DNA of 23,707 bases from Prevotellaceae bacterium (GTDB lineage Bacteria; Bacteroidota; Bacteroidia; Bacteroidales; UBA932), in NCBI GenBank assembly GCA_031287815.1, contig JAITSM010000134.1, positions 1 to 23,707 of the forward strand, written 5' to 3'. The position numbers and the translations under genes are program-made. A model generated the notes under the pieces. The model ran no database searches, was not told the origin of the DNA, and saw nothing but the letters and a program-made list of their open reading frames with translations. Shown piece after piece: positions 1-6,251 of this stretch (position 1 is the stretch's first letter; every line of letters begins with the position of its first letter).

Positions 1-22
1 TGATAAATTCCAGGAATTTTAT

Positions 23-30
23 TACTTTTG
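23..30 (+). promoter_or_regulatory. Possible -7 element upstream of the lipoprotein gene
   Basis: TACTTTTG matches the Bacteroidota -7 consensus TAnnTTTG. The -33 partner would fall at the very edge of the window, so it cannot be checked. Between this site and the ATG at 165 lie a 17-codon ORF (51-104) and a 6-bp hairpin (GGCTCC 94-99 with GGAGCC 112-117). The leader is otherwise featureless. Confidence 0.35.
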
Positions 31-164
31 CAGCAACCAATTTTAACATTATGAAAAACAACCTGCATACCCCCCGCGCCGGCATCCAGCGACGGCTCCT
101 GTAAAACAAGGGGAGCCAAACGACCGCCTTCATAAAAATTACTAATAACTAAAATTGAAAAATT

Positions 165-545
165 ATGAAAAAGATATTAAGTTTTGCAGCCATATTGCTG
201 ATGCTGGCAGGAAGTCTTTCCTGCATGATAAGCTGTAAAAAAGAAAATCCTGCGCAAGTCTGCGATGTGAATAATCCATTGACTGATCTGGAATGGCTAC
301 GTCAACTGGTTGCCGACCTGGAGACTTTCACCACACATATAAGAATATACCAATGCATTTATGAAACAAATAAAATTGGCTTTTTAATAGAACCTTGTAG
401 ACCCTGTCCAGAAGGCCATTTTGAATTTTTAAATTGCGAAGGTTCGATGTTATGTACATCTTGGGGCATCGTAGCTTCCGGTTGTGAAGAATTTTATGTG
501 GATTTTGAAAACAAAAAACGTATTTGGGAAAATAACAAAAACTAA
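165..545 (+). CDS. Small cysteine-rich lipoprotein
   Basis: This 126-aa protein has a lipoprotein signal peptide: MKK, a hydrophobic stretch to about residue 18, then two candidate lipobox cysteines, C20 (SLSC) and C24 (MISC, followed by KKEN). The mature part contains a NPLTDLEWLRQL segment (residues 37-48), a phrase that recurs near the N-terminus of small Bacteroidota lipoproteins, and further cysteines at about 33, 64, 78, 81, 91, 97 and 107 that could form disulfides. It is probably anchored in the outer or inner membrane and faces the periplasm or outside. Function is unknown. The start is chosen because the signal peptide begins there and an AT-rich leader precedes it. The same reading frame continues downstream into the heptad-repeat ORF after one stop and 3 nt. 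Confidence 0.8.
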   Translation: MKKILSFAAILLMLAGSLSCMISCKKENPAQVCDVNNPLTDLEWLRQLVADLETFTTHIRIYQCIYETNKIGFLIEPCRPCPEGHFEFLNCEGSMLCTSWGIVASGCEEFYVDFENKKRIWENNKN

Positions 546-548
546 TTT

Positions 549-878
549 ATGAAAACGATAAAATTAACAGGGAAGCCTGAAGAATCATCTTAACAAGAAT
601 TCAAATTTCGGGCATTCGAAAACGATTTTCGGGCGTTCGTAAACGAAATAAGAACATTCGTAAATAAATTAAGAACATTCATAAATGAAATAAGAACGTT
701 CGTAAACGAAATAAGAACGTTCGTAAATAAATTAAGAACATTCGTAAATGAAATAAAAACATTCGTAAATAAATTAAGAACATTCGTAAATAAATTAAGA
801 ACATTCGTAAATGAAATAAAAACGTTCGTAAATGAAATAAGAACGTTCGTAAACGAAAAGAAAACGCTAAATAAGTAA
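549..878 (+). pseudogene. Heptad-repeat (coiled-coil) ORF interrupted by one stop codon
   Basis: An ATG at 549 opens a frame reading MKTIKLTGKPEESS, then meets TAA at 591-593. The same frame stays open from 594 to the TAA at 876-878 through a 21-bp tandem repeat. Each unit encodes seven residues, consensus RTFVNEI or RTFVNKL, so the product would be a regular heptad repeat (hydrophobic F, V and I/L positions) able to form a coiled coil. No ATG, GTG or TTG occurs in frame after the stop, so as it stands the repeat part cannot be translated on its own. The simplest reading is a small repeat-protein gene broken by a nonsense mutation. Stop-codon read-through or a sequencing error are alternatives. 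The other two forward frames of the repeat contain many stops, which argues that this frame was selected. Confidence 0.5.
607..858 (+). repeat. 21-bp tandem repeat (minisatellite), 10 clean copies plus 2 diverged
   Basis: Ten copies with an exact 21-bp period run from 649 to 858, and two diverged copies lie at 607-648. Each copy contains GAAC(A/G)TTC, palindromic in the G form, and many carry TTCGTAAACGAA, a dyad with a 2-nt spacer. Copies differ mainly at ACGTTC versus ACATTC and at the last six bases (ACGAAA, ATGAAA or ATAAAT). Because 21 is a multiple of three, copy-number change keeps the frame of the ORF described at 549-878. There are no unique spacers, so this is not a CRISPR array. 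Confidence 0.9.
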
Positions 879-908
879 ATAAAAATAAATAATTTAAAAA
901 TTATAGCT

Positions 909-1604
909 ATGACAGCTAAAGATTGGTTACCCCAAAACCACCGCGCCTTATTCGAAAAGGCCGTTCTAACGCACGATTATTTGGTTGCACCCGGCATCCG
1001 CGCCGATTTCGGGTTCGGCGCGGACACGCCGCTGGGGCGAAAGTTCGACGCTACCTACCTGCCGGCATTCGAGGAATACCATTCCGCCGCGTTGGCGTAC
1101 TTTGATATAGTCAACCGCACGCCGGGGATTACCGTCCGCTTCACAACAGCGGAGACGGAGTTCAAAAAGATTTTCCGGTGGTTGTATTCGGGTTTTTTGC
1201 GTACCAACCCGCTGGTTTCGAACGACGACCTCGTGAAAATGGGTTTGCCCAAGCGCTCCAGCGGCAAGCACACGCATGCGCCGGTGGCAACGGAAGCGCC
1301 GAACTGCTATATGGACACTTCGGTGCCGGGACGCGTAATATTTTATTTCTACGGCAAGGACCAGGCCGGCAAAAAGGCGAAACCGGCCGGTCAGCACGGC
1401 GTAGAACTGGGATGGGAAATCAGCGACGTCGCGCCCGCCCGCTGGGAAGACCTGCGTCATTCCACCTTCGACACCCACGCCCCGCTGACCCTCTCCTTCG
1501 AGAACGACCAGCGCGGCAAAACCCTCTACTTCGCCCTCCGATGGGAAAACACCAGAGGCGAAAAGGGGCCGTGGAGTACGATGGCGAGTGCGATAATCCC
1601 CTGA
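909..1604 (+). CDS. Conserved Bacteroidota protein with fibronectin-III-like C-terminus
   Basis: This 231-aa protein has no signal peptide. The N-terminal half (about 1-110) is helical, with a segment ending LVSNDDLVKMGLP at about 99-111. A proline/histidine linker (about 112-130) is followed by a beta-rich C-terminal part ending in YFALRWENTRGEKGPWS and SAIIP, which resembles a fibronectin-III-type strand pair. I recognise this layout (helical half, VSDxDxxxLGL segment, WENxxGxxGPWS tail) from uncharacterised proteins common in Bacteroidota and other bacteria. No enzymatic motif is visible. GC content is clearly higher than in the AT-rich repeat region just upstream. The start at 909 follows an AT-rich leader of the usual Bacteroidota kind. 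Function unknown. Confidence 0.75.
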   Translation: MTAKDWLPQNHRALFEKAVLTHDYLVAPGIRADFGFGADTPLGRKFDATYLPAFEEYHSAALAYFDIVNRTPGITVRFTTAETEFKKIFRWLYSGFLRTNPLVSNDDLVKMGLPKRSSGKHTHAPVATEAPNCYMDTSVPGRVIFYFYGKDQAGKKAKPAGQHGVELGWEISDVAPARWEDLRHSTFDTHAPLTLSFENDQRGKTLYFALRWENTRGEKGPWSTMASAIIP

Positions 1605-1668
1605 CGGGCGGTGAACGGTCCACGTTGTCGAATGTAGTAGCAGCGTATGATGTATATTTTATTTTGTG

Positions 1669-1676
1669 TATATTTG
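1669..1676 (+). promoter_or_regulatory. -7 element for the 60-aa small protein
   Basis: TATATTTG matches TAnnTTTG exactly and lies 25 nt before the ATG at 1701. No clear TTTG is seen 19-21 nt upstream, so the -33 part is weak. Confidence 0.5.
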
Positions 1677-1700
1677 TGGGAAATAATAAAAACTACTACT

Positions 1701-1883
1701 ATGCAACCCATGTTTGATTATCAATCGGTCGCGAAAAAAATGCAGATTTCCCCAAAAGTAGTACAGGATTTGGAAGAACAAGGCAAGAAAGAGTTTCCCG
1801 GCGACCCCATGCTCATGGAATTACATATCTTGAGGGCGCTTAATGCCTATGTCAATAAAAAATGGCAACCCAAATACCAATAA
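1701..1883 (+). CDS. Conserved 60-aa small protein, unknown function
   Basis: Sixty residues starting MQPMFDYQSVAKKM. The middle reads KEFPGDPMLMELHILRAL. The frame is open further upstream to an ATG at 1647, but that would add a hydrophobic stretch encoded by the promoter region, and the -7 element at 1669-1676 would lie inside it. The start at 1701 is therefore preferred. The protein is mostly helical and charged. The phrase FPxDPMLxELHxLRA recalls small conserved Bacteroidota proteins of unknown function, possibly a short DNA-binding or protein-interaction module (SVAKKMQISPKVVQDLEEQ resembles a helix-turn-helix). Monocistronic, with its own promoter. Confidence 0.65.
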   Translation: MQPMFDYQSVAKKMQISPKVVQDLEEQGKKEFPGDPMLMELHILRALNAYVNKKWQPKYQ

Positions 1884-1955
1884 AAAACAATATAGCCATA
1901 TAGAATACTGGGAACAGAATATTTTGTGTATACGCTGAACGGCGCTGTAGGCACA

Positions 1956-1990
1956 TAGGGACGCACGGCCGTGCGTCCCTACATTTTTTC
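1956..1990. terminator. Perfect 26-bp palindrome followed by a T-run
   Basis: Positions 1956-1981 are a perfect palindrome with no loop bases (centre ACGGCCGT, arms TAGGGACGCACGG). It is followed by CATTTTTTC, so the RNA would form a GC-rich hairpin plus U6 and could end transcription of the small gene. The palindrome also looks like a dispersed repeat core (REP-like), so terminator and repeat are both possible. A second hairpin, GGGCGG/CCGCCC with a 9-nt loop, lies at 2016-2036. Confidence 0.6.
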
Positions 1991-2090
1991 ATTTGCGTTA
2001 AGTTCGTTTATTCGTGGGCGGAAGAAAAAACCGCCCCTCTCTTTGCGGCGCCCCTCATGAAAATTATTTCCTTTTTAAAAATAATTTTTT

Positions 2091-2098
2091 TACCTTTG
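2091..2098 (+). promoter_or_regulatory. -7 element of the coiled-coil/zapA unit
   Basis: TACCTTTG matches TAnnTTTG. It lies 22 nt before the ATG at 2120 and inside the N-terminal extension that an upstream ATG (2057) would give, so it supports 2120 as the true start. Confidence 0.6.
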
Positions 2099-2119
2099 CG
2101 CCATAAAGATTATGAAAGT

Positions 2120-2413
2120 ATGATTGCCGATCCACAGATTGTTTTTAATGCGTTGAACTATAAAATTCATCAGCTATTGTCTGTGTGCGACCAAATGAAA
2201 CATGAACGCCATCTGCTGCAAGTAAAAATAACGGAATACGACGTCCAGATAGCAGATTTAAACCGGCAATTACAGGAATTGGAAGAAAAAAATAAAAAGT
2301 TACAACTGGCGCGAGCCTTTGAAACTTCAGGTATTGATACGCGTGATGCAAAATTGAAGATAGGACGAATTGTGCGTGAAATTGATAAATGCATGGCTCT
2401 TTTAAACAAGTAA
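2120..2413 (+). CDS. Coiled-coil protein upstream of zapA
   Basis: This 97-aa protein starts MIADPQIVFNALNYKIHQLL. Residues about 15-75 form a long amphipathic helix rich in E, K, Q and L (for example LNRQLQELEEKNKKLQLA), followed by a conserved-looking tail with KIGRIVREIDKCMALL. No membrane segment or signal is present. The ATG at 2057 in the same frame is rejected because the promoter lies inside that extension. The ORF ends 3 nt before zapA, so the two are almost certainly co-transcribed. A small coiled-coil protein directly before zapA is the usual Bacteroidota arrangement. By position it may be a ZapB-like division partner of ZapA, but this is inference from context and not from sequence similarity. 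Confidence 0.75.
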   Translation: MIADPQIVFNALNYKIHQLLSVCDQMKHERHLLQVKITEYDVQIADLNRQLQELEEKNKKLQLARAFETSGIDTRDAKLKIGRIVREIDKCMALLNK

Positions 2414-2416
2414 TCT

Positions 2417-2716
2417 ATGGAAGAGAATATGATTCCCATAAGAATCACTGTGGCCGACCGCCCTTACCCGTTAAGACAGCCGGCAGCCGAAGAAGAACGT
2501 ATTCGGGCGGCTGCCAAACGTGTTAATGACCGGGTGATGCAATATCAACAACGCTACGTGCAGCAGGATGCTCAAGATGCTTTGGCCATAACAGCCTTAC
2601 AGTATATGATGAAAATCATGGAGTATGAAGAAATCACCGATGTGTCCCCCGTTATGCAGGAAATGCAACGGCTGGATAAACAGCTGGGAGATTATCTTCG
2701 GGACATGGCGAACTGA
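2417..2716 (+). CDS. zapA: Cell division protein ZapA
   Basis: This 99-aa protein matches ZapA in length and layout. The N-terminal strand segment IPIRITVADRPYPLR is followed by EEERIRAAAKRVNDRVMQYQ and then a long helix ending QEMQRLDKQLGDYLRDM that would form the antiparallel coiled-coil tetramer. ZapA binds FtsZ and bundles protofilaments at the Z ring in the cytoplasm. The gene follows the coiled-coil gene by 3 nt and precedes 6S RNA and rny. The pairing of zapA with 6S RNA is also known from Enterobacteria (zapA-ssrS). The N-terminal half is more diverged than usual, so the call rests on pattern plus context. Confidence 0.85.
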   Translation: MEENMIPIRITVADRPYPLRQPAAEEERIRAAAKRVNDRVMQYQQRYVQQDAQDALAITALQYMMKIMEYEEITDVSPVMQEMQRLDKQLGDYLRDMAN

Positions 2717-2747
2717 CACAATTCTACGTTCATTTTTAATAGAGACT

Positions 2748-2953
2748 AACCCGTATCACTAAAAGCTCTTTGCGAAACTCAACAGTTATCAATTTAAAGG
2801 AGTCAAGCTCGGGTATCTAGAACAGGCCTATTTATCCCGCCCTGCGGGAGATTCCGAATCGGGACGTTGGACGTTCGAAATAAAAAAACCGGCAGCTCCG
2901 CACGTAACATTTTAGGGTTTTCGCCAAACAAGCGTAGGGATACGGGTTTTTTT
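2748..2953 (+). ncRNA. ssrS: 6S RNA
   Basis: An approximately 205-nt region between zapA and rny folds as one long rod. The ends pair perfectly (AACCCGTATC 2748-2757 with GATACGGGTT 2939-2948), and the 3' arm runs straight into T7 (2947-2953), a terminator. A second helix pairs TTTGCGAAA (2769-2777) with TTTCGCCAAA (about 2919-2928, one bulge). A CCCGC/GCGGG hairpin (2836-2848) sits at the middle of the sequence. Closing stem, central open region and apical hairpin near the midpoint are the hallmarks of 6S RNA, which binds and regulates the housekeeping RNA polymerase. Its place after zapA and before rny fits. The frame open from an ATG at 2867 into rny runs through this RNA and is not a real start. 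The exact 5' end is inferred from pairing. Confidence 0.85.
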
Positions 2954-2995
2954 AATGAAAATAATATTAACAACAACATAAAAACTATTTATCAC

Positions 2996-4534
2996 ATGGA
3001 ATTAACAACAATACTTATCGGCGTTGCGGCAATGGCTGTAGGCGGAACGCTGTCTTATTTCATAGCCCACGCAATAACGTCAAAAAAGCGCCGGCGCATT
3101 ATTAAAGAAGCCGAAGTAGAAGCGGAAAACTTAAAGAAAGAAAAAAACCTGCATGCAAAGGAACATTTCCTGCATCTGAAAACGGAACATGAAAAAACCG
3201 TCAATGAACGAAACCAGCGGCTGGCGCAGGCCGAGAATAAAATCAAACAACGGGAATCGCAACTCAACCAGCAGCAGGGCGACTTGCAGCGCAAACAAAA
3301 AGAAACGGAAGCGATCCGCGAAAACCTGACCGGCCAGATAGAACTGGTCGAGAAACGCGCCGAAGAATACGACCGGCTGCGCCGCCAGCAAATAGACCGG
3401 CTTGAAAATATTGCCGGCATGTCGGCTGCCGAAGCAAAAAATATGCTGGTAGAATCGCTGAAAGCAGAAGCAAAAACCGAAGCCATGTCGTATATCAACG
3501 AAATCATGGACGAGGCGAAACTCAATGCTACCAAAGAAGCCAAGCGTATTGTCATAATGGCTTTGCAGCGCGTGGCGCAGGAATCCGCCATAGAAAACGC
3601 CGTGACCATATTCCATATTGAAAACGACGAAATGAAAGGCCGCATCATCGGGCGCGAAGGACGTAATATCCGCGCACTGGAAGCGGCGACCGGCGTAGAG
3701 ATTGTGGTGGACGATACGCCGGAAGCCATTGTGCTGTCGGCATTCGACCCGGTGCGCCGCGAAGTGGCGCGGCTGGCCTTGCACCAGCTGGTTACCGACG
3801 GGCGCATCCACCCCGCACGCATTGAAGAAGTGGTGGCAAAAATCCAGAAACAGGTAGAAGAAGAAATGGTAGAAGTAGGCAAGCGCACGGCTATAGATCT
3901 TGGCATTCACGGCCTGCACCCCGAACTGATACGGCTGGTGGGGCGCATGAAATACCGCTCGTCGTACGGGCAAAACCTGCTGCAACACTCGCGCGAAACG
4001 GCCAACCTCTGCGCCGTAATGGCTGCCGAGCTGGGATTAAACCCGAAAGTGGCCAAACGCGCCGGATTGCTGCACGACATCGGAAAAGTGTCGGACGAAG
4101 ACCCCGAATTGCCGCACGCGCTGCTGGGCATGCGCCTGGCCGAAAAATACAAAGAAAAGCCGGAAATTTGCAACGCCATCGGCGCACACCACGAAGAAAT
4201 AGAAATGACTTCTATCATCTCGCCGCTGGTGCTGGTATGCGACGCCATCTCCGGCGCGCGCCCGGGCGCACGCCGCGAAGTGGTGGAATCGTACATCAAA
4301 CGGTTGAAGGATCTGGAAGATTTGGCGCTGTCGCATCACGGCGTAACCAAAACATACGCCATACAGGCAGGGCGCGAACTGCGCGTGATTGTAGGCAGCG
4401 AAAAAGTCTCCGACCAGGAAGCCGAAGTACTTTCGCAAGATATTGCCCGGAAAATCCAGGACGAAATGACTTATCCGGGACAGGTGAAAGTAACGGTTAT
4501 CCGCGAAACGCGCGCCGTGAGCTTTGCGAAATAG
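2996..4534 (+). CDS. rny: Ribonuclease Y
   Basis: A 512-aa, membrane-anchored endoribonuclease that starts bulk mRNA decay. In order: an N-terminal membrane segment (about 5-27, ILIGVAAMAVGGTLSYFIAH), a long E/K/Q-rich coiled coil (about 30-190), a KH RNA-binding domain with the GxxG loop in GRIIGREGRN (from about 212), and an HD phosphohydrolase domain with AGLLHDIGK, whose catalytic metal ligands are H360 and D361 by count from this start. The sequence runs to a normal C-terminus (YPGQVKVTVIRETRA). The length matches family members. The ATG at 2996 is chosen because an upstream in-frame ATG at 2867 lies within 6S RNA. No terminator is obvious after the stop. The next promoter is at 4573. 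Confidence 0.97.
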   Translation: MELTTILIGVAAMAVGGTLSYFIAHAITSKKRRRIIKEAEVEAENLKKEKNLHAKEHFLHLKTEHEKTVNERNQRLAQAENKIKQRESQLNQQQGDLQRKQKETEAIRENLTGQIELVEKRAEEYDRLRRQQIDRLENIAGMSAAEAKNMLVESLKAEAKTEAMSYINEIMDEAKLNATKEAKRIVIMALQRVAQESAIENAVTIFHIENDEMKGRIIGREGRNIRALEAATGVEIVVDDTPEAIVLSAFDPVRREVARLALHQLVTDGRIHPARIEEVVAKIQKQVEEEMVEVGKRTAIDLGIHGLHPELIRLVGRMKYRSSYGQNLLQHSRETANLCAVMAAELGLNPKVAKRAGLLHDIGKVSDEDPELPHALLGMRLAEKYKEKPEICNAIGAHHEEIEMTSIISPLVLVCDAISGARPGARREVVESYIKRLKDLEDLALSHHGVTKTYAIQAGRELRVIVGSEKVSDQEAEVLSQDIARKIQDEMTYPGQVKVTVIRETRAVSFAK

Positions 4535-4572
4535 AACAAAAAGATAAATAAAAACTGCGTGAGAAAATATAA

Positions 4573-4603
4573 TTTGTAGATAAAAAATAAAGTAATATAT
4601 TTG
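4573..4603 (+). promoter_or_regulatory. Full -33/-7 promoter of FISUMP gene 1
   Basis: TTTG (4573-4576), 19 nt, then TATATTTG (4596-4603): a perfect Bacteroidota promoter. The AT-rich spacer, including AAAAAATAAAGTAA, is identical to that of FISUMP gene 3. It sets a transcript leader of about 390 nt. Confidence 0.85.
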
Positions 4604-4643
4604 TAGCCGTAATACGTTCTTTGATTTATTGGCGCTTTATTCT

Positions 4644-4889
4644 ATAACTGAAATCTCGAAAATTTCGATATAACAAGGATAAAACCAAATCTTACAGAGA
4701 AACGTGGATTTGTGCTTATTTGTTATATGGGTATTCGAGAACCTCAGTTATGATAAGTTAAAATTCACGTTTCGCATTTTATTGCAATAATTAAAACCGA
4801 AAACGATGAAATTGGCAGCGATTAAAAAATCGTAGCAAGGGGTTGTTTTATAAGAAAAAGTTTGTGTTTGGAAACAGCCCCGAAGCTGC
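4644..4889 (+). promoter_or_regulatory. Structured 5' leader RNA of FISUMP gene 1
   Basis: The 468-nt gap before the gene holds a two-domain RNA structure shared with the other two FISUMP leaders. Domain I: P1 4644-4651/4744-4751 (ATAACTGA/TCAGTTAT); internal loop AAT (4652-4654) opposite AACC (4740-4743); P2 4655-4660/4734-4739 (CTCGAA/TTCGAG); P3 4668-4676/4720-4728 (ATATAACAA/TTGTTATAT); P4 4686-4691/4707-4712. The apical loop strand GAAACGTG (4699-4706) pairs with CACGTTTC (4766-4773), a possible pseudoknot. Domain II: GCAGC 4815-4819 with GCTGC 4885-4889 encloses a small hairpin (4819-4832) and a 10-bp hairpin 4839-4848/4872-4881 (GGGGTTGTTT/AAACAGCCCC). After it come short direct repeats of AGAACATAGAC before the ATG. 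Ligand or trigger unknown. I recognise no known riboswitch class. Confidence 0.75.
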
Positions 4890-5002
4890 GAAAACAGAAC
4901 ATGGACAATAGATTTATAGAACATAGACCTGCAGACAATAGAACATAGACAAAATACCGATAACCCTTAAACAGGGAACTATAAACTTTAAATTATATTA
5001 TT

Positions 5003-6172
5003 ATGAAAAACATTTTCTTTCTTTTTGCAATGCTTGCAAGCGTGGCTGCAAGCGCTACCATAAAGGTAACGCCGCTTTCTACGGATTATTCCGAAAACAA
5101 AGTAACCTTTAAAGTGGAATGGACAAGTACGCCCACTGCGCCCTACAATAACCGTGTGTGGGTGTGGGTAGATTTCTGTCCGGTAACAGGTGCGACGCCG
5201 GCAAACTCTTTTTCTGCCGCCACCATTTCCAATCCTGCCAAAACAGGCGGAAACGGTACGGTTACTAACGCCACTGCGCGTGGCTTTTTTATTGAATATG
5301 CCGCTACCAATAACGGAACAACCGTTACCGCCACGTTAAATGCCAGTGGAAAATTTCATTGGTGCGCCTATGGCAGCGACTATCCGCCGAATGTTTTGGC
5401 GAATACCAATAGTTCTTACACATTGGCAGGAACGCCGCCGTTCCTATTGATTGCTTCTGACGGTACAACCTCGCTAACAGTGTCCGGTACCACCATTGCT
5501 GCTTCAGCCCTAACCTTTACGCCGGCAACCATAACCGACGCCACAGGCTATCCCGGACTTTGGTGCCCCTACACCGGAAGCGACTTATATATGGATGCAA
5601 CCCATCGTTGCCTGCAACGCCAAAGCGGGGCGGGAAATTGGGAAGCGTGGATAAAAGATAATAGAGATAGTAAACCCTATCGGATTGTCAAAATGCCCGA
5701 CAATAATTGGTGGTTGGCGCAAAATGTAAAATATGCAGGCGCCGGCTCGGCTGTTGGCACATCCGGCTGCACGGAAGATTTGTGTGGGCGATATTATTCT
5801 GTTAATGTATTTCGCAATGGCGGCGCATTGAACACCAAAATTCAAGGATTGTGTCCTTCGGGTTGGTTTGTTCCGCTTTGGACGGATTACGATGCGCTTG
5901 CCACTGCAATAGGAAGTCAAGAATGTGTAAGAGCGCTTAATTATCCGCCATTAGTTACCTGTGCAGGTGAAAAAAATGTGTGGGGTATGGCTGCAACTTA
6001 CGATTACGTGCGTGCTACTAATACGATAAATGGCGCGCGTGACCCGTATTATTGGGGAACCACAAATGGTACGTTGAGTGTGTGGGCTTTCAACGGTGAA
6101 TGTAATTGTAAAGGGCGATACACAATGATAACTGCGGGTGAACCGGGCGTTACTTGGCGCTGCTACCGTTAA
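5003..6172 (+). CDS. Secreted FISUMP-domain protein 1
   Basis: A 389-aa exported protein. Signal peptide residues 1-18 (MKNIFFLFAMLASVAASA). The N-terminal beta-rich domain (about 20-150) carries NNRVWVWVDF, RGFFIEY and FHWCAYGSDYPPN, and is shared by all three paralogs here. The C-terminal half (about 220-388) is a FISUMP domain (Fibrobacter succinogenes major paralogous domain, TIGR02145/PF09603). It shows YRIVKMPDNNWWLAQNVK (about 223-240) and GLCPSGWFVPLWTDYDALA (about 281-299), many cysteines, and a final WRCYR. No T9SS sorting tail is visible. Role unknown; a cell-surface or secreted, possibly carbohydrate- or matrix-binding, protein is likely. Monocistronic, with a long structured leader, and convergent with paralog 2. 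Residues 1 to about 210 are almost the same as paralog 3, while the C-termini differ. Confidence 0.85.
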   Translation: MKNIFFLFAMLASVAASATIKVTPLSTDYSENKVTFKVEWTSTPTAPYNNRVWVWVDFCPVTGATPANSFSAATISNPAKTGGNGTVTNATARGFFIEYAATNNGTTVTATLNASGKFHWCAYGSDYPPNVLANTNSSYTLAGTPPFLLIASDGTTSLTVSGTTIAASALTFTPATITDATGYPGLWCPYTGSDLYMDATHRCLQRQSGAGNWEAWIKDNRDSKPYRIVKMPDNNWWLAQNVKYAGAGSAVGTSGCTEDLCGRYYSVNVFRNGGALNTKIQGLCPSGWFVPLWTDYDALATAIGSQECVRALNYPPLVTCAGEKNVWGMAATYDYVRATNTINGARDPYYWGTTNGTLSVWAFNGECNCKGRYTMITAGEPGVTWRCYR

Positions 6173-6202
6173 CTTAGTAAGATTTTGTACATACTGCCGC
6201 TT

Positions 6203-6222
6203 AAGGTTATTTTTCTAACCTT
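6203..6222. terminator. Weak hairpin between convergent FISUMP genes
   Basis: AAGGTTA (6203-6209) pairs with TAACCTT (6216-6222) around a T-rich loop. It sits in the 79-nt gap between two convergent genes, where a two-way terminator is expected. There is no T-run after the stem on either strand, so the call is weak. Confidence 0.35.
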
Positions 6223-6251
6223 GTTCCGCTGAATTTATGAATATATTTTCA

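Noticed and set aside
607..858. CRISPR array
   Set aside because: The 21-bp units abut directly with no unique spacers, and no cas gene is present.
2867..2995. 43-residue N-terminal extension of RNase Y
   Set aside because: The extension lies in the 6S RNA and its terminator; the ATG at 2996 gives the normal membrane-anchor start.
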